From the IMG/VR virus record IMGVR_UViG_3300037129_000025, positions 1 through 43,080 of that record: 43,080 bases of DNA; one strand, given 5' to 3'. Position 1 is the first letter of the stretch. Every line of letters begins with the position of its first letter. Of this stretch, positions 1 through 7,300 are shown piece after piece. The notes beneath the pieces are model-generated. The model saw nothing but the letters and a program-made list of their open reading frames with translations, was not told the DNA's origin and searched no databases. The stretch is from a virus. The translations under genes and the position numbers were made by a program.

Positions 1-126
1 CAACAGCAGTACGAAGCGGCGCAGGGATTACAGGGGTTCTTGAACAATGAGAGAAGCAACCAATTCCAAATTTGGCAGAGCCAGTATTATCCTTGGCAGA
101 CGAACCAGATGACTAATATGTACGAG
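1..126. repeat. Terminal direct repeat, left copy
   Basis: Bases 1-126 are identical to 42940-43065. The copies diverge after that: the left copy continues with agcatggccg, the right with gacatggcta. The repeat lies inside one gene whose frame is kept across the join, so the contig represents a circular or circularly permuted genome of about 42,939 bp. The exact length of 126 also fits the k-1 overlap of a k=127 assembly graph (inference). Confidence 0.9.
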
Positions 127-468
127 AGCATGGCCGCGCAACAAACGCAGCAAGCAGACTCAGCCGCGTGGGGTAAAGCCGCAAGCGGCGCAGCAAGTGT
201 TGCTGTTGCGACTGCTCCTTATTGGGCGCCAGCTTTAGCCGCATGCTGGGTGGCTGCAGAAGTGTTTGACGGATGGGACGATGAACGGACGCATCTCGCT
301 CGTTACTACGTCCTTAATCTCGCACCTAAGAAATTCCGTGAGTGGTACATTAAATGCGGCGAAAAGTTCGCGGCGTATATTCACGATAAACCGTGGCTTA
401 AAAACAGCATTAGGCCGATGTTTGAGCGCTTTGTGGCAATTGCCCAAGCGCAGTTAGGGAGGGCATAA
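1..468 (+). CDS. Virion/ejection-type protein, C-terminal part (gene continues from 42607)
   Basis: This is the 3' part of the gene that starts at 42607; joined through the terminal repeat it encodes about 266 residues. The reading frame is open from base 1, so the TTG at base 40 is not a real start. This part has a Gln-rich stretch (NQFQIWQSQYYPWQ), then an Ala-rich, mildly hydrophobic segment (ASGAASVAVATAPYWAPALAACWVAAEVF), then a charged C-terminus. It is followed 2 bp later by another small late gene and then the 1412-residue ejection candidate. That position matches the three ejection-protein genes of P22-type phages, but no specific family is recognised. Confidence 0.75.
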   Translation, partial: QQQYEAAQGLQGFLNNERSNQFQIWQSQYYPWQTNQMTNMYESMAAQQTQQADSAAWGKAASGAASVAVATAPYWAPALAACWVAAEVFDGWDDERTHLARYYVLNLAPKKFREWYIKCGEKFAAYIHDKPWLKNSIRPMFERFVAIAQAQLGRA

Positions 469-470
469 CT

Positions 471-1118
471 ATGAGCGAGCAAAACATAATGCGTGGTGAT
501 CCAAACAGAATCTACCGTCCCAGTTCTGGGGGCGGTAGCGGCGGTGGGTTTGTCGGAGGGTTTGCTGACGGGCTTCCCGGTATCGCTAATATGATCGCTC
601 GTAGAGCCGATGCAAATACGCGCGGTAAATTTTCTGAAAGGCTGCAGGCATACAAACAGGCGAAAGAAACAGAGCGTGCGGCTATGAGGATAGCCGCGCT
701 AAATGCACTAGAGGACAAAAAGCAGGCAAACAAAATGGCGATTGAGCAGTTTAAAGCCATCCATAAAAAGGCAACAAAGCCAAGAACTCGCAAAGCTTTA
801 GAACACGAGCGTATCCAGATGGAGACTGGGCGGTTTGCTCCGGGGATGCGGAATAAAACTTTATCGGACGGAAAGACGGCTAACCCCTATGCTGCTTTCA
901 GCCCTGAGCAAGAGGCTACGCATATCGCAAATATTGCGAAAGAAACAGGATGGGAACCCGCCGAAACTCTCGATATGCCGGAAGTCACAGAAGGCGGCGG
1001 GATATTTGGCGGGGGAACAAAAATCCCTGCCGGAACATTTACCCGTTACCAACCCGGTGATAACGCCGAAATAGAAACTGCCGCACCAGTGGAGACACAA
1101 CCAGCAGAAAGCGAGTAA
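471..1118 (+). CDS. Putative ejection/internal virion protein, glycine-rich then coiled coil (215 aa)
   Basis: The ATG at 471 follows a GGGAGG ribosome site, and the gene sits 2 bp after the previous stop. After a short start comes a Gly/Ser-rich run and a GGFVGGFADGL segment. Residues 40-110 are rich in Arg, Lys, Ala and Glu and look like a long amphipathic or coiled-coil helix. The C-terminal third is polar. It lies directly before the very large 1412-residue gene in the late operon. A role in the ejected internal proteins is inferred from size, composition and position only. Confidence 0.6.
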   Translation: MSEQNIMRGDPNRIYRPSSGGGSGGGFVGGFADGLPGIANMIARRADANTRGKFSERLQAYKQAKETERAAMRIAALNALEDKKQANKMAIEQFKAIHKKATKPRTRKALEHERIQMETGRFAPGMRNKTLSDGKTANPYAAFSPEQEATHIANIAKETGWEPAETLDMPEVTEGGGIFGGGTKIPAGTFTRYQPGDNAEIETAAPVETQPAESE

Positions 1119-1121
1119 TAC

Positions 1122-4100
1122 ATGGCACAGCAAGACGATGACCAGAGCGGTCTATCGCCTAGTGCGGATATTCAAATATCTCCACCGGCGCAGGATCAGA
1201 AACCCGGATTTTTCGATGCCCTAGCGCAAGGCGTGGGCGAGGGCGCAAGTGAAGTAGGTCTGCACCAGACAGAGGGCGCAGGCGTAGCGGCACAGTCCAT
1301 CACGGACATGGTGCCAAATAGTTTTGAGGACGTAGTGTCGAACGGTATCTCCCCGCTCATAAATCCATTCTTTGCACCTCTCATGCAACACATGCCTGGA
1401 CATAAGGAAGCTGTCCAGAAAGCGCAGAAGGCGTGGGCACCCGGGATTTTTAATAACGGGATCACGGATTTATTCCGCCGTGGGATCGCGGCCAACAAGT
1501 TTACGGACACGTACTACAAAGGAGAAGATTTAGCAAAGCTGGTATCCAAGGCCGGACAGCAGCAGAAACTGGATATCCAAACCACAGGCGGTCTTGCCGC
1601 TATCTCCCCCGTAAACCTCGCCGCTACCGCTACCCGCGCACTCACAAACGATGCGTGGCGGGATGTGGCGAAATACGGAGCGAACCGTATCGCTTACCAC
1701 GCCTCTAAAATTGGAGCCATGATGCTAGAGGGCGCGCTTACCCGTGTGCCGCAGGTTGCCGTCCCCGGAGCGTTTGCTTTAGAAAGCGCGGGACGAAATG
1801 CGGAAGCCCTAAAGGACAGACAGGATATCACCTACGAGGACAAGAAAAAAATTGTTCTTATGAAAGCCGCCGCCGATGGTTTTATGGCGCACGTTATGAC
1901 TGCCATCCCTGGCATATCAAACGAGATCATGCCTTTTGCCACAAAACTGATCGGGACGATGGGACGAACGGGCGAGAGAGCGTTGCAAGAGGGTATAAAA
2001 AAATTCCTTTCTGAGTCTGTTTTGCAAGGTTTGCCACGGGATGCCATAAATGGTTTTGTAAATATGGCGAGTAACCAGATCGCGAATATCTGCATAGACC
2101 AATATTACAAAGTTCAGGAATGGCATATCAGACAGGCCATTATTGCCACCGTACAGGCAGGGGCATTTGGCGCACTTGTCCAGAGTATCCTCGGGCCCGC
2201 TGGTCGCATGATGACCAAGGCGCAGATTTATAGCGGGATGGATACTTGGAACGACCTTACGACCAAGAAACTCGCAATAGAGGGGTACATGACTGGTGTG
2301 CCGGACGAGAAGGGCATGATAATCACCGTCCCGCATATTACGGACGGCGTAGTTGTGGAGAAACTTGCAACCTATAACTACGCGCTTAAAAACGGGTTAT
2401 GGCGGGACGCGGATTCTGTTTACAGGCATATCGTGCATTTCAACGATGGACTGAAAGCGTGGAATGCTAAAGGCGGTCTTGGCCTTCCCCCGCTCTCTAA
2501 GCGTGAACTTGCAGACAAAATAAAGTGGGGCGGGAAAACAGATGAAGAACTGAAAGCCGAAGGAATTACCGCGCAACAGATAAAAGAGGCACGGGGAGAA
2601 ACACAGGTCGATAAACTGAAACAAAAAGTTGGAGAACTGAAAGAGGAGCGAGATTGGCGGGAAGGCGAGATTAAAATCACAAACGCCATACAGGACGCTA
2701 AAGCCGCCAAGGAGGCGCACGATATAAAGGAAGGTTTTGAAGAAAAAATAAAAGAACTGAAGTATGGGCAGAAGTGGGACGAAGCAGAAAAGAATACCGC
2801 GCAGGATAAAGTCCGAAAGTTTGTCCATGAACATCTTCCGATAGCAGAGCGCGGAAAGTTTCTGACTGATATCCAGAAAGCGAACGACCCTTTTGACCTT
2901 GGAAAAACATTTGCCAAAGTTCTAGACGCGCGAGAAGCGTGGCAGAAAAAGACGGTCATTTCAAACATAAAAGATCTCGCCTCAGAGGTCAAAAACTCTA
3001 CGAGCATAGACGTAGGTTATCGCCGCCAAATTCTTAACCTTCTTGATCTCGTGAATAAGACCGCTCCCCGCGAGGAGACTATCAAAAAACTCCAAGCGAC
3101 CAAAGACTATATAGCGAGTGAAAAAGCCGCAGGGAGAGAGGTACAACTTCCGCAATATATTTATGAACGTATGCGGGTGCTGAACCGTACAAATTTATCC
3201 TCCATGAATCTTAACAATCTGAAAGATTTCTACAATGAGATGGCAGACCTTAAACGCACAGGCGAACATCTCGCAGACGCTAACGCCTCTGTCTACAACA
3301 TCGAAAAGCAGAACATGGCTTCTCGGCTCGCCAAAGCACAGGTCGAACCTTTCGGGCCAACAGAAGTGGACACAAAGAAATCACAGCCTATCGGTACACA
3401 ACCGAATCTTTGGGAAAAGGCTAAAACAAAGTGGATGCAGGTGGCTAAAGGATTTGACTGGAGATATGCAAATAAAAGTTTTATGAACGCCGCACATTTC
3501 TTTGATAGTTTTGGGCCGGATGTGTATTCCCTGACCAAGGCTCCTTACAGTACAAAAAACGGGAACTACGAGGCGCGGTATAAGCCTCTGGAGGCTGAAG
3601 CAGAGAAGGTACAAAAAGATTTGAATATCACCCCCGAAAGCAACACACGGATAAAGGTGTGGGCCGCACTACAGCAGGAAGGCGGCAGGGAAAAACTCCT
3701 GAAGGGCTACAGTGGAAAAGAACTGGAAACGCAAGGAAAGCGTCTGGACGCATTTCAGCAGGAAGGCTTAAAACCCAACGAACAAAAAGCCTATGACTGG
3801 TTGCGTCAGCAGTACGAAGCTATCCATCCGGAGTACGCTGACCACAGGCGGGTGGTGTATAACGATGAGGTTCACTACCAAAAAAACTTCTCCCCGCTTA
3901 CAAAAGATTTCAGCCAGATGGACGAGAATGAAATCTACGAATCCATGCATGAGAACAATCCCTACGCGCTTCAGAAGAACGTAAGCGACAAACACGCCAT
4001 TTCCAGAACAGATTTTAACGGGGCTGCGGGAACGAGTTTGGACGCATTTGGCGATTTTAAAAAGTATATGAGTTGTGTTCTCTACGATATAGAAGTAGGA

Positions 4101-5360
4101 AAGTGGATACGGCAGATGCAGGAGATCGCCAGTAGCGACAAACCCTTGGAAACAGGGGAAGAAGCTACAGGAGAGAATTTCCGCCAGAAATTCGGAGTGC
4201 TTGGCCAGAGAGCTATCAGAGAATGGCTGGATGCGTCTGCAAGAAAAGCGAACACAGATGACTGGGGCGGGTTCAGACTCGTAAACTGGTTCGGGGAAAA
4301 CTTAGGCGTAACAAAACTCGCTGATCCTTTCGTGTATCTTAAACACTACATAAATCTGATAAATGGCGCGGCATATGTGCAGCATCATGTCATTAGCGGC
4401 CTCCACGAGTTGCTTATGAATCCGCTATGCGCCAGAGCCGCTGCTGCTGACCCCGTGGTGCAGGAAGGAGCGCGTGGTGTAGATTCCGGGATGAACTTTA
4501 GTAAGGACGCGCTTGGCACAGTAAAAACTCTCGCACTAAAACCTATCACCGACATAAGTATGCAAGCCCGTGGTGCTACTTGGGCTGGCGGTGTCCAGAA
4601 ATGGTACGTTCAAAATGCTCCTAGCGAGAAGATAGACTGGCAGGATATCCATCCCGATGCGGTAGATTACGCAAGAAAAATCACCGATAAGTCACAGCCC
4701 GCTGCGCACGTTATGGCGGGCTCTCTCGCAAAAATCTCAGGGCTTGGTGTCGGAGGCTCCCCGGGTTTCTCGGCGGCAGTATTTCGCTTTATGAACCCAC
4801 TATTTACAAAGTGGGGGATGGTAAACGATATGGCGAGGCTGTTAAAAACTGACCCCGCAGCAGCCTCCTCGATAGCAGGCTCTCTTCTTTGTGCCGCTCT
4901 TGCGGAAGCAGGGATGAACCATGGGAGAAAAGTTACTTATGCCGCGGCAGGGGCCTTACTTTCTGGACGCGCACAGCAAAAGAGAGAAGAAGATCCGATA
5001 TGGTGTGACACATTGAAATACCTCGCAAAGGACTATCCGCCAGCGGGGTTGCTCCTTAACAGTTACGAGTATGGTTCTGTCCCCGCTGGGCCGGTACTGG
5101 ATACGGTAAAGCAAATGTCTGACGATATTCACAACTCCAATACCACGAAGAAACTGGAAGGAAAATTAAAGTGGGCGCTTATTACGGGGGTGAAAGCATC
5201 CCAGATGCTCGTACCGCAACCCTTCATGGGAAATCTCCCCCAGTTCATTTCTCACACATGGAAAATTGGCGGAGACAAAGCACCGGAGTGGGAGAAGGAA
5301 CTCAAGTCAGAACTGGACTGGGAGAAAGACCTGAAAAATTCTATGAAAGCCCCGAAGTAA
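1122..5360 (+). CDS. Very large putative DNA-ejection / internal virion protein (1412 aa)
   Basis: This is the longest gene in the window and the last of the rightward late operon; its stop overlaps the converging leftward gene by 20 bp. The start at 1122 is 3 bp after the preceding stop. The N-terminal 100 residues are polar. Residues 150-350 are Ala/Gly-rich with amphipathic stretches. A long charged coiled coil follows at about 460-620 (KLKQKVGELKEERDWREG and similar). The last third mixes aromatic and small hydrophobic segments. Giant internal proteins of this composition in the last virion gene position are typical of podoviral ejection proteins (P22 gp16/gp20 or T7 gp16 type). I see no lytic transglycosylase motif. 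Confidence 0.7.
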   Translation: MAQQDDDQSGLSPSADIQISPPAQDQKPGFFDALAQGVGEGASEVGLHQTEGAGVAAQSITDMVPNSFEDVVSNGISPLINPFFAPLMQHMPGHKEAVQKAQKAWAPGIFNNGITDLFRRGIAANKFTDTYYKGEDLAKLVSKAGQQQKLDIQTTGGLAAISPVNLAATATRALTNDAWRDVAKYGANRIAYHASKIGAMMLEGALTRVPQVAVPGAFALESAGRNAEALKDRQDITYEDKKKIVLMKAAADGFMAHVMTAIPGISNEIMPFATKLIGTMGRTGERALQEGIKKFLSESVLQGLPRDAINGFVNMASNQIANICIDQYYKVQEWHIRQAIIATVQAGAFGALVQSILGPAGRMMTKAQIYSGMDTWNDLTTKKLAIEGYMTGVPDEKGMIITVPHITDGVVVEKLATYNYALKNGLWRDADSVYRHIVHFNDGLKAWNAKGGLGLPPLSKRELADKIKWGGKTDEELKAEGITAQQIKEARGETQVDKLKQKVGELKEERDWREGEIKITNAIQDAKAAKEAHDIKEGFEEKIKELKYGQKWDEAEKNTAQDKVRKFVHEHLPIAERGKFLTDIQKANDPFDLGKTFAKVLDAREAWQKKTVISNIKDLASEVKNSTSIDVGYRRQILNLLDLVNKTAPREETIKKLQATKDYIASEKAAGREVQLPQYIYERMRVLNRTNLSSMNLNNLKDFYNEMADLKRTGEHLADANASVYNIEKQNMASRLAKAQVEPFGPTEVDTKKSQPIGTQPNLWEKAKTKWMQVAKGFDWRYANKSFMNAAHFFDSFGPDVYSLTKAPYSTKNGNYEARYKPLEAEAEKVQKDLNITPESNTRIKVWAALQQEGGREKLLKGYSGKELETQGKRLDAFQQEGLKPNEQKAYDWLRQQYEAIHPEYADHRRVVYNDEVHYQKNFSPLTKDFSQMDENEIYESMHENNPYALQKNVSDKHAISRTDFNGAAGTSLDAFGDFKKYMSCVLYDIEVGKWIRQMQEIASSDKPLETGEEATGENFRQKFGVLGQRAIREWLDASARKANTDDWGGFRLVNWFGENLGVTKLADPFVYLKHYINLINGAAYVQHHVISGLHELLMNPLCARAAAADPVVQEGARGVDSGMNFSKDALGTVKTLALKPITDISMQARGATWAGGVQKWYVQNAPSEKIDWQDIHPDAVDYARKITDKSQPAAHVMAGSLAKISGLGVGGSPGFSAAVFRFMNPLFTKWGMVNDMARLLKTDPAAASSIAGSLLCAALAEAGMNHGRKVTYAAAGALLSGRAQQKREEDPIWCDTLKYLAKDYPPAGLLLNSYEYGSVPAGPVLDTVKQMSDDIHNSNTTKKLEGKLKWALITGVKASQMLVPQPFMGNLPQFISHTWKIGGDKAPEWEKELKSELDWEKDLKNSMKAPK

Positions 5361-6597
5361 TTTTTCTGTCCAGTAATGCCAGTATCACGATCACAAGGCA
5401 CACAGTCTTTGCAAGGTAAAACGGAAAATGCGCCAGAGACAAAATAGCGATAGCGATAGCACTCCCCATAAGCGCGACAGTCTCCCGGTCTTTCAGAAAC
5501 GTATGCCGATAGCGGCGGCATATATTCAGCATATAACCTCCGATAAGAAACAGCCCCGGAAAGCCAAAGATCAAAAAGACCTGTAGGTATTCATTGTGGC
5601 AGTGACCCCAGATATATCCGTTCAGCCCCTGACCCCGTAAATCGTCCTGGATATTTCCGATAATGGGGAATATGTCCGGCTCTTTATAAAACACGTTCAC
5701 CAGACGATTAGTATTCATCCCCTCCATTTTTGCGATATTCAGGATTTTTTTCTTTAGGACATCTTGGTTCTCTGGCTTTACATTCACCTGAAAATAGTAA
5801 TGCCTGCCTTCCCGTGAGAACTCCAGAAACATTGTCCGGCAGTCATTCCCTACCCCAACCCCTGTCCACATACTGTGGAATGCTTTGCTCGCCACCATCG
5901 GCCACACGTGCAGACGGCGGGAAAGCTCATCGGACTTATACCCCTGCTTCACTATCGGGATAAAGGCAAGCAGGATAATTGCTACAGCCGTGAAAAACTC
6001 CCGCCTTTTTGGGTATACGCTCCACACATAAAAAAATACTCCGACAATAAGCGCAAGCACAGAGAAGGCGGATTTAGAGATAAAAATCCCTAGGAGGGAT
6101 ACGACTAACAACGCCGGATGTATGGTCATAATAATGGGGGCTGTCATAGCAAAGATCATCCCAAGGAAGCTCGGAAGCCCAAGCATCCCATCCGGTTCTA
6201 ATAATTGCTGAGAAAAATAGGGGAGGTGTAGCTTCTGAAACAGGCAAATAAAAAGGTTGAATACGAGCAGGGCAAGAATTACCCGCGGATATTTTTTTCC
6301 TCTGTAGTAGGTAAATACAAAATGGTAAAGGAGACAGCCGATTGATACCGGCAGAACGTAATCTATCCACGCCACAGTTTGCGCGGGGAGAAGGAATTTG
6401 TGGAGAAGTGTGAGAAGCAGAAATATCCCCACCCAACGGTTACACAGCACACAGGCGAGCATGAGTGCTACCACGTAGTGCATGAAAAAAAGCTGTTGGT
6501 TTGTGAAATCCGGCTGCGGGCCGAACCAGAAGATAGGTGTTACGCCGATGAGGAGTAGCACGAGATCCAGTTTAAACTGTCCTATCTGTAATTTCAT
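5341..6597 (-). CDS. O-antigen polymerase/ligase-like membrane protein (Wzy/WaaL type, 418 aa)
   Basis: A polytopic membrane protein with about ten hydrophobic segments. The late periplasmic loop is large and carries the signature GHCHNEYLQVFLIFGFPGL, the H-N-x-x-L motif of the Wzy_C (O-antigen ligase/polymerase) family, followed by the last two or three membrane helices. Members link O-antigen repeats or transfer them to lipid A-core in the inner membrane. The start at 6597 is chosen because GGAG lies 8 bases upstream and the ATG overlaps the stop of a 28-residue peptide (ATGA); an in-frame ATG 63 bp upstream lacks a good ribosome site. It is the last gene of the leftward operon. A role in altering the host surface, for example against superinfection, is inferred. 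Wzy and WaaL cannot be told apart by eye. Confidence 0.85.
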   Translation of the reverse strand: MKLQIGQFKLDLVLLLIGVTPIFWFGPQPDFTNQQLFFMHYVVALMLACVLCNRWVGIFLLLTLLHKFLLPAQTVAWIDYVLPVSIGCLLYHFVFTYYRGKKYPRVILALLVFNLFICLFQKLHLPYFSQQLLEPDGMLGLPSFLGMIFAMTAPIIMTIHPALLVVSLLGIFISKSAFSVLALIVGVFFYVWSVYPKRREFFTAVAIILLAFIPIVKQGYKSDELSRRLHVWPMVASKAFHSMWTGVGVGNDCRTMFLEFSREGRHYYFQVNVKPENQDVLKKKILNIAKMEGMNTNRLVNVFYKEPDIFPIIGNIQDDLRGQGLNGYIWGHCHNEYLQVFLIFGFPGLFLIGGYMLNICRRYRHTFLKDRETVALMGSAIAIAILSLAHFPFYLAKTVCLVIVILALLDRKITSGLS

Positions 6598-6680
6598 CGG
6601 TGACTCCATAGGTCGATGGTGAGAATGAAAAGTGTAAAGAACATTCCTGCAATAAAACAAACTAGCTCTCTGGCAATCAT
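6594..6680 (-). CDS. 28-residue single-span membrane peptide coupled to the O-antigen polymerase
   Basis: The ATG at 6680 follows a strong GAGGAG site and overlaps the stop of the upstream nuclease gene (ATGA). Its own stop overlaps the ATG of the polymerase gene, again as ATGA, so the three are translationally coupled. The peptide has a short charged start (MIARE), about 18 hydrophobic residues (VCFIAGMFFTLFILTIDLW) and a polar end (SHR). Phage D3 encodes a small hydrophobic inhibitor of the host O-antigen polymerase (Iap) next to its own Wzy-beta; the arrangement here is similar, but homology cannot be judged from so short a sequence. Confidence 0.65.
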   Translation of the reverse strand: MIARELVCFIAGMFFTLFILTIDLWSHR

Positions 6681-7024
6681 GGTGTTATCTCCTCTTTGAA
6701 TTCTCCGTTTTCGTATTCAAGTATTCTGCACTTCCAATGCCCTTTCAGCTTCCGCCATCCGTGAATTTGTATCCTGTTACCGCAGTCAATCCAGAGTTTG
6801 TGGACTGGCAACTGCAAGATTTTTGATTCTCTAGCAGATGTGTTGGAGCCAGTAGTGGTCTGAACGGCAAGAACACCCCTGAAATCTCGATGAAGAGCAA
6901 CAATATCGATAAAACCATACAGGTCACGGCGAACACGAGCATAAGCATTGTAATGCTCTGCAATCCACGGGACATAAGCATTCTCCTTTAGTAGCGCGAG
7001 TGACCTGGATGTGGGGCTAGGCAT
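6677..7024 (-). CDS. Holliday-junction-resolvase/VRR-like PD-(D/E)xK nuclease (115 aa)
   Basis: The core reads DLYGFIDIVAL, then FRGVLAVQTTTGSNTSARESKIL. This matches the small PD-(D/E)xK fold in which the first Asp (in GFIDIVA) and the Q-x-T strand form the metal site, as in archaeal resolvase-like and VRR-NUC-like phage proteins. Such nucleases resolve branched DNA during phage replication or before packaging. The first residues (SRSLALLKENAYVPWIAEHYN) fit the N-terminal helix of this fold. It is downstream of DNA polymerase and joined to the next gene by an ATGA overlap. The family fold is fairly clear; the exact substrate is inferred. Confidence 0.7.
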   Translation of the reverse strand: MPSPTSRSLALLKENAYVPWIAEHYNAYARVRRDLYGFIDIVALHRDFRGVLAVQTTTGSNTSARESKILQLPVHKLWIDCGNRIQIHGWRKLKGHWKCRILEYENGEFKEEITP

Positions 7025-7142
7025 AATACTCGCGCTTTAGCTGATTTTTAATCGCCCGCGTATTCCTTTTGGTCGTGTATTTTTCCATCTGCCACATGGC
7101 TCTCACCTTTTTTCTGATTTTCTTGGCTACAGTTCCGCGCAT
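7017..7142 (-). CDS. Small basic protein (41 aa)
   Basis: ATG at 7142 with GGGGTGAG 3 bases upstream; its TAG stop overlaps the start of the nuclease gene (TATGCCTAG). It is very basic (MRGTVAKKIRKKVRAMWQM, then KRNTRAIKNQLKREYYA), a composition common among tiny phage proteins of unknown role that may bind nucleic acid. It overlaps the 57-residue frame at 7048-7221 by 95 bp, so one of the two may be spurious or the other may end earlier than drawn. I favour this one for its ribosome site and coupling. Confidence 0.6.
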   Translation of the reverse strand: MRGTVAKKIRKKVRAMWQMEKYTTKRNTRAIKNQLKREYYA

Positions 7143-7221
7143 ATCTCACCCCATATATGTTTTCGTAGTTTTGATCGTACCTTTTCTTATCCGTTATCCT
7201 GCTTTTACTTCCTTTTCCCAT
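7048..7221 (-). CDS. Small charged phage protein starting MGKGSKSRITDKKRYDQNYE (57 aa)
   Basis: The ATG at 7221 overlaps the last bases of the 25-residue peptide gene (taaTATGG arrangement). The N-terminal half (MGKGSKSR..., then RYDQNYENIYG) resembles a frequent class of tiny phage proteins beginning M-x-K-G-S-K-x-R and containing W/Y-x-x-N-Y-x-x-I-F/Y-G; I know no function for them. The C-terminal half overlaps a second gene in another frame and may not be conserved. Confidence 0.5.
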   Translation of the reverse strand: MGKGSKSRITDKKRYDQNYENIYGVRYARNCSQENQKKGESHVADGKIHDQKEYAGD

Positions 7222-7222
7222 A

Positions 7223-7300
7223 TTACTGTCCCACTGGTAAATGCGCTGCCCACCAGAGAAAGGCGATCAACAATACAAGACAGATTAAAAAACGGATCAT
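7223..7300 (-). CDS. 25-residue hydrophobic membrane peptide
   Basis: The ATG at 7300 overlaps the TGA of the DNA polymerase gene (ATGA). Almost the whole peptide is one hydrophobic helix (MIRFLICLVLLIAFLWWAAH) ending LPVGQ. There is no separate ribosome site, so translation would depend on the polymerase gene. It is one of four tiny single-span peptides in this genome (others at 6594, 23844 and 41903). Function unknown. Confidence 0.5.
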   Translation of the reverse strand: MIRFLICLVLLIAFLWWAAHLPVGQ

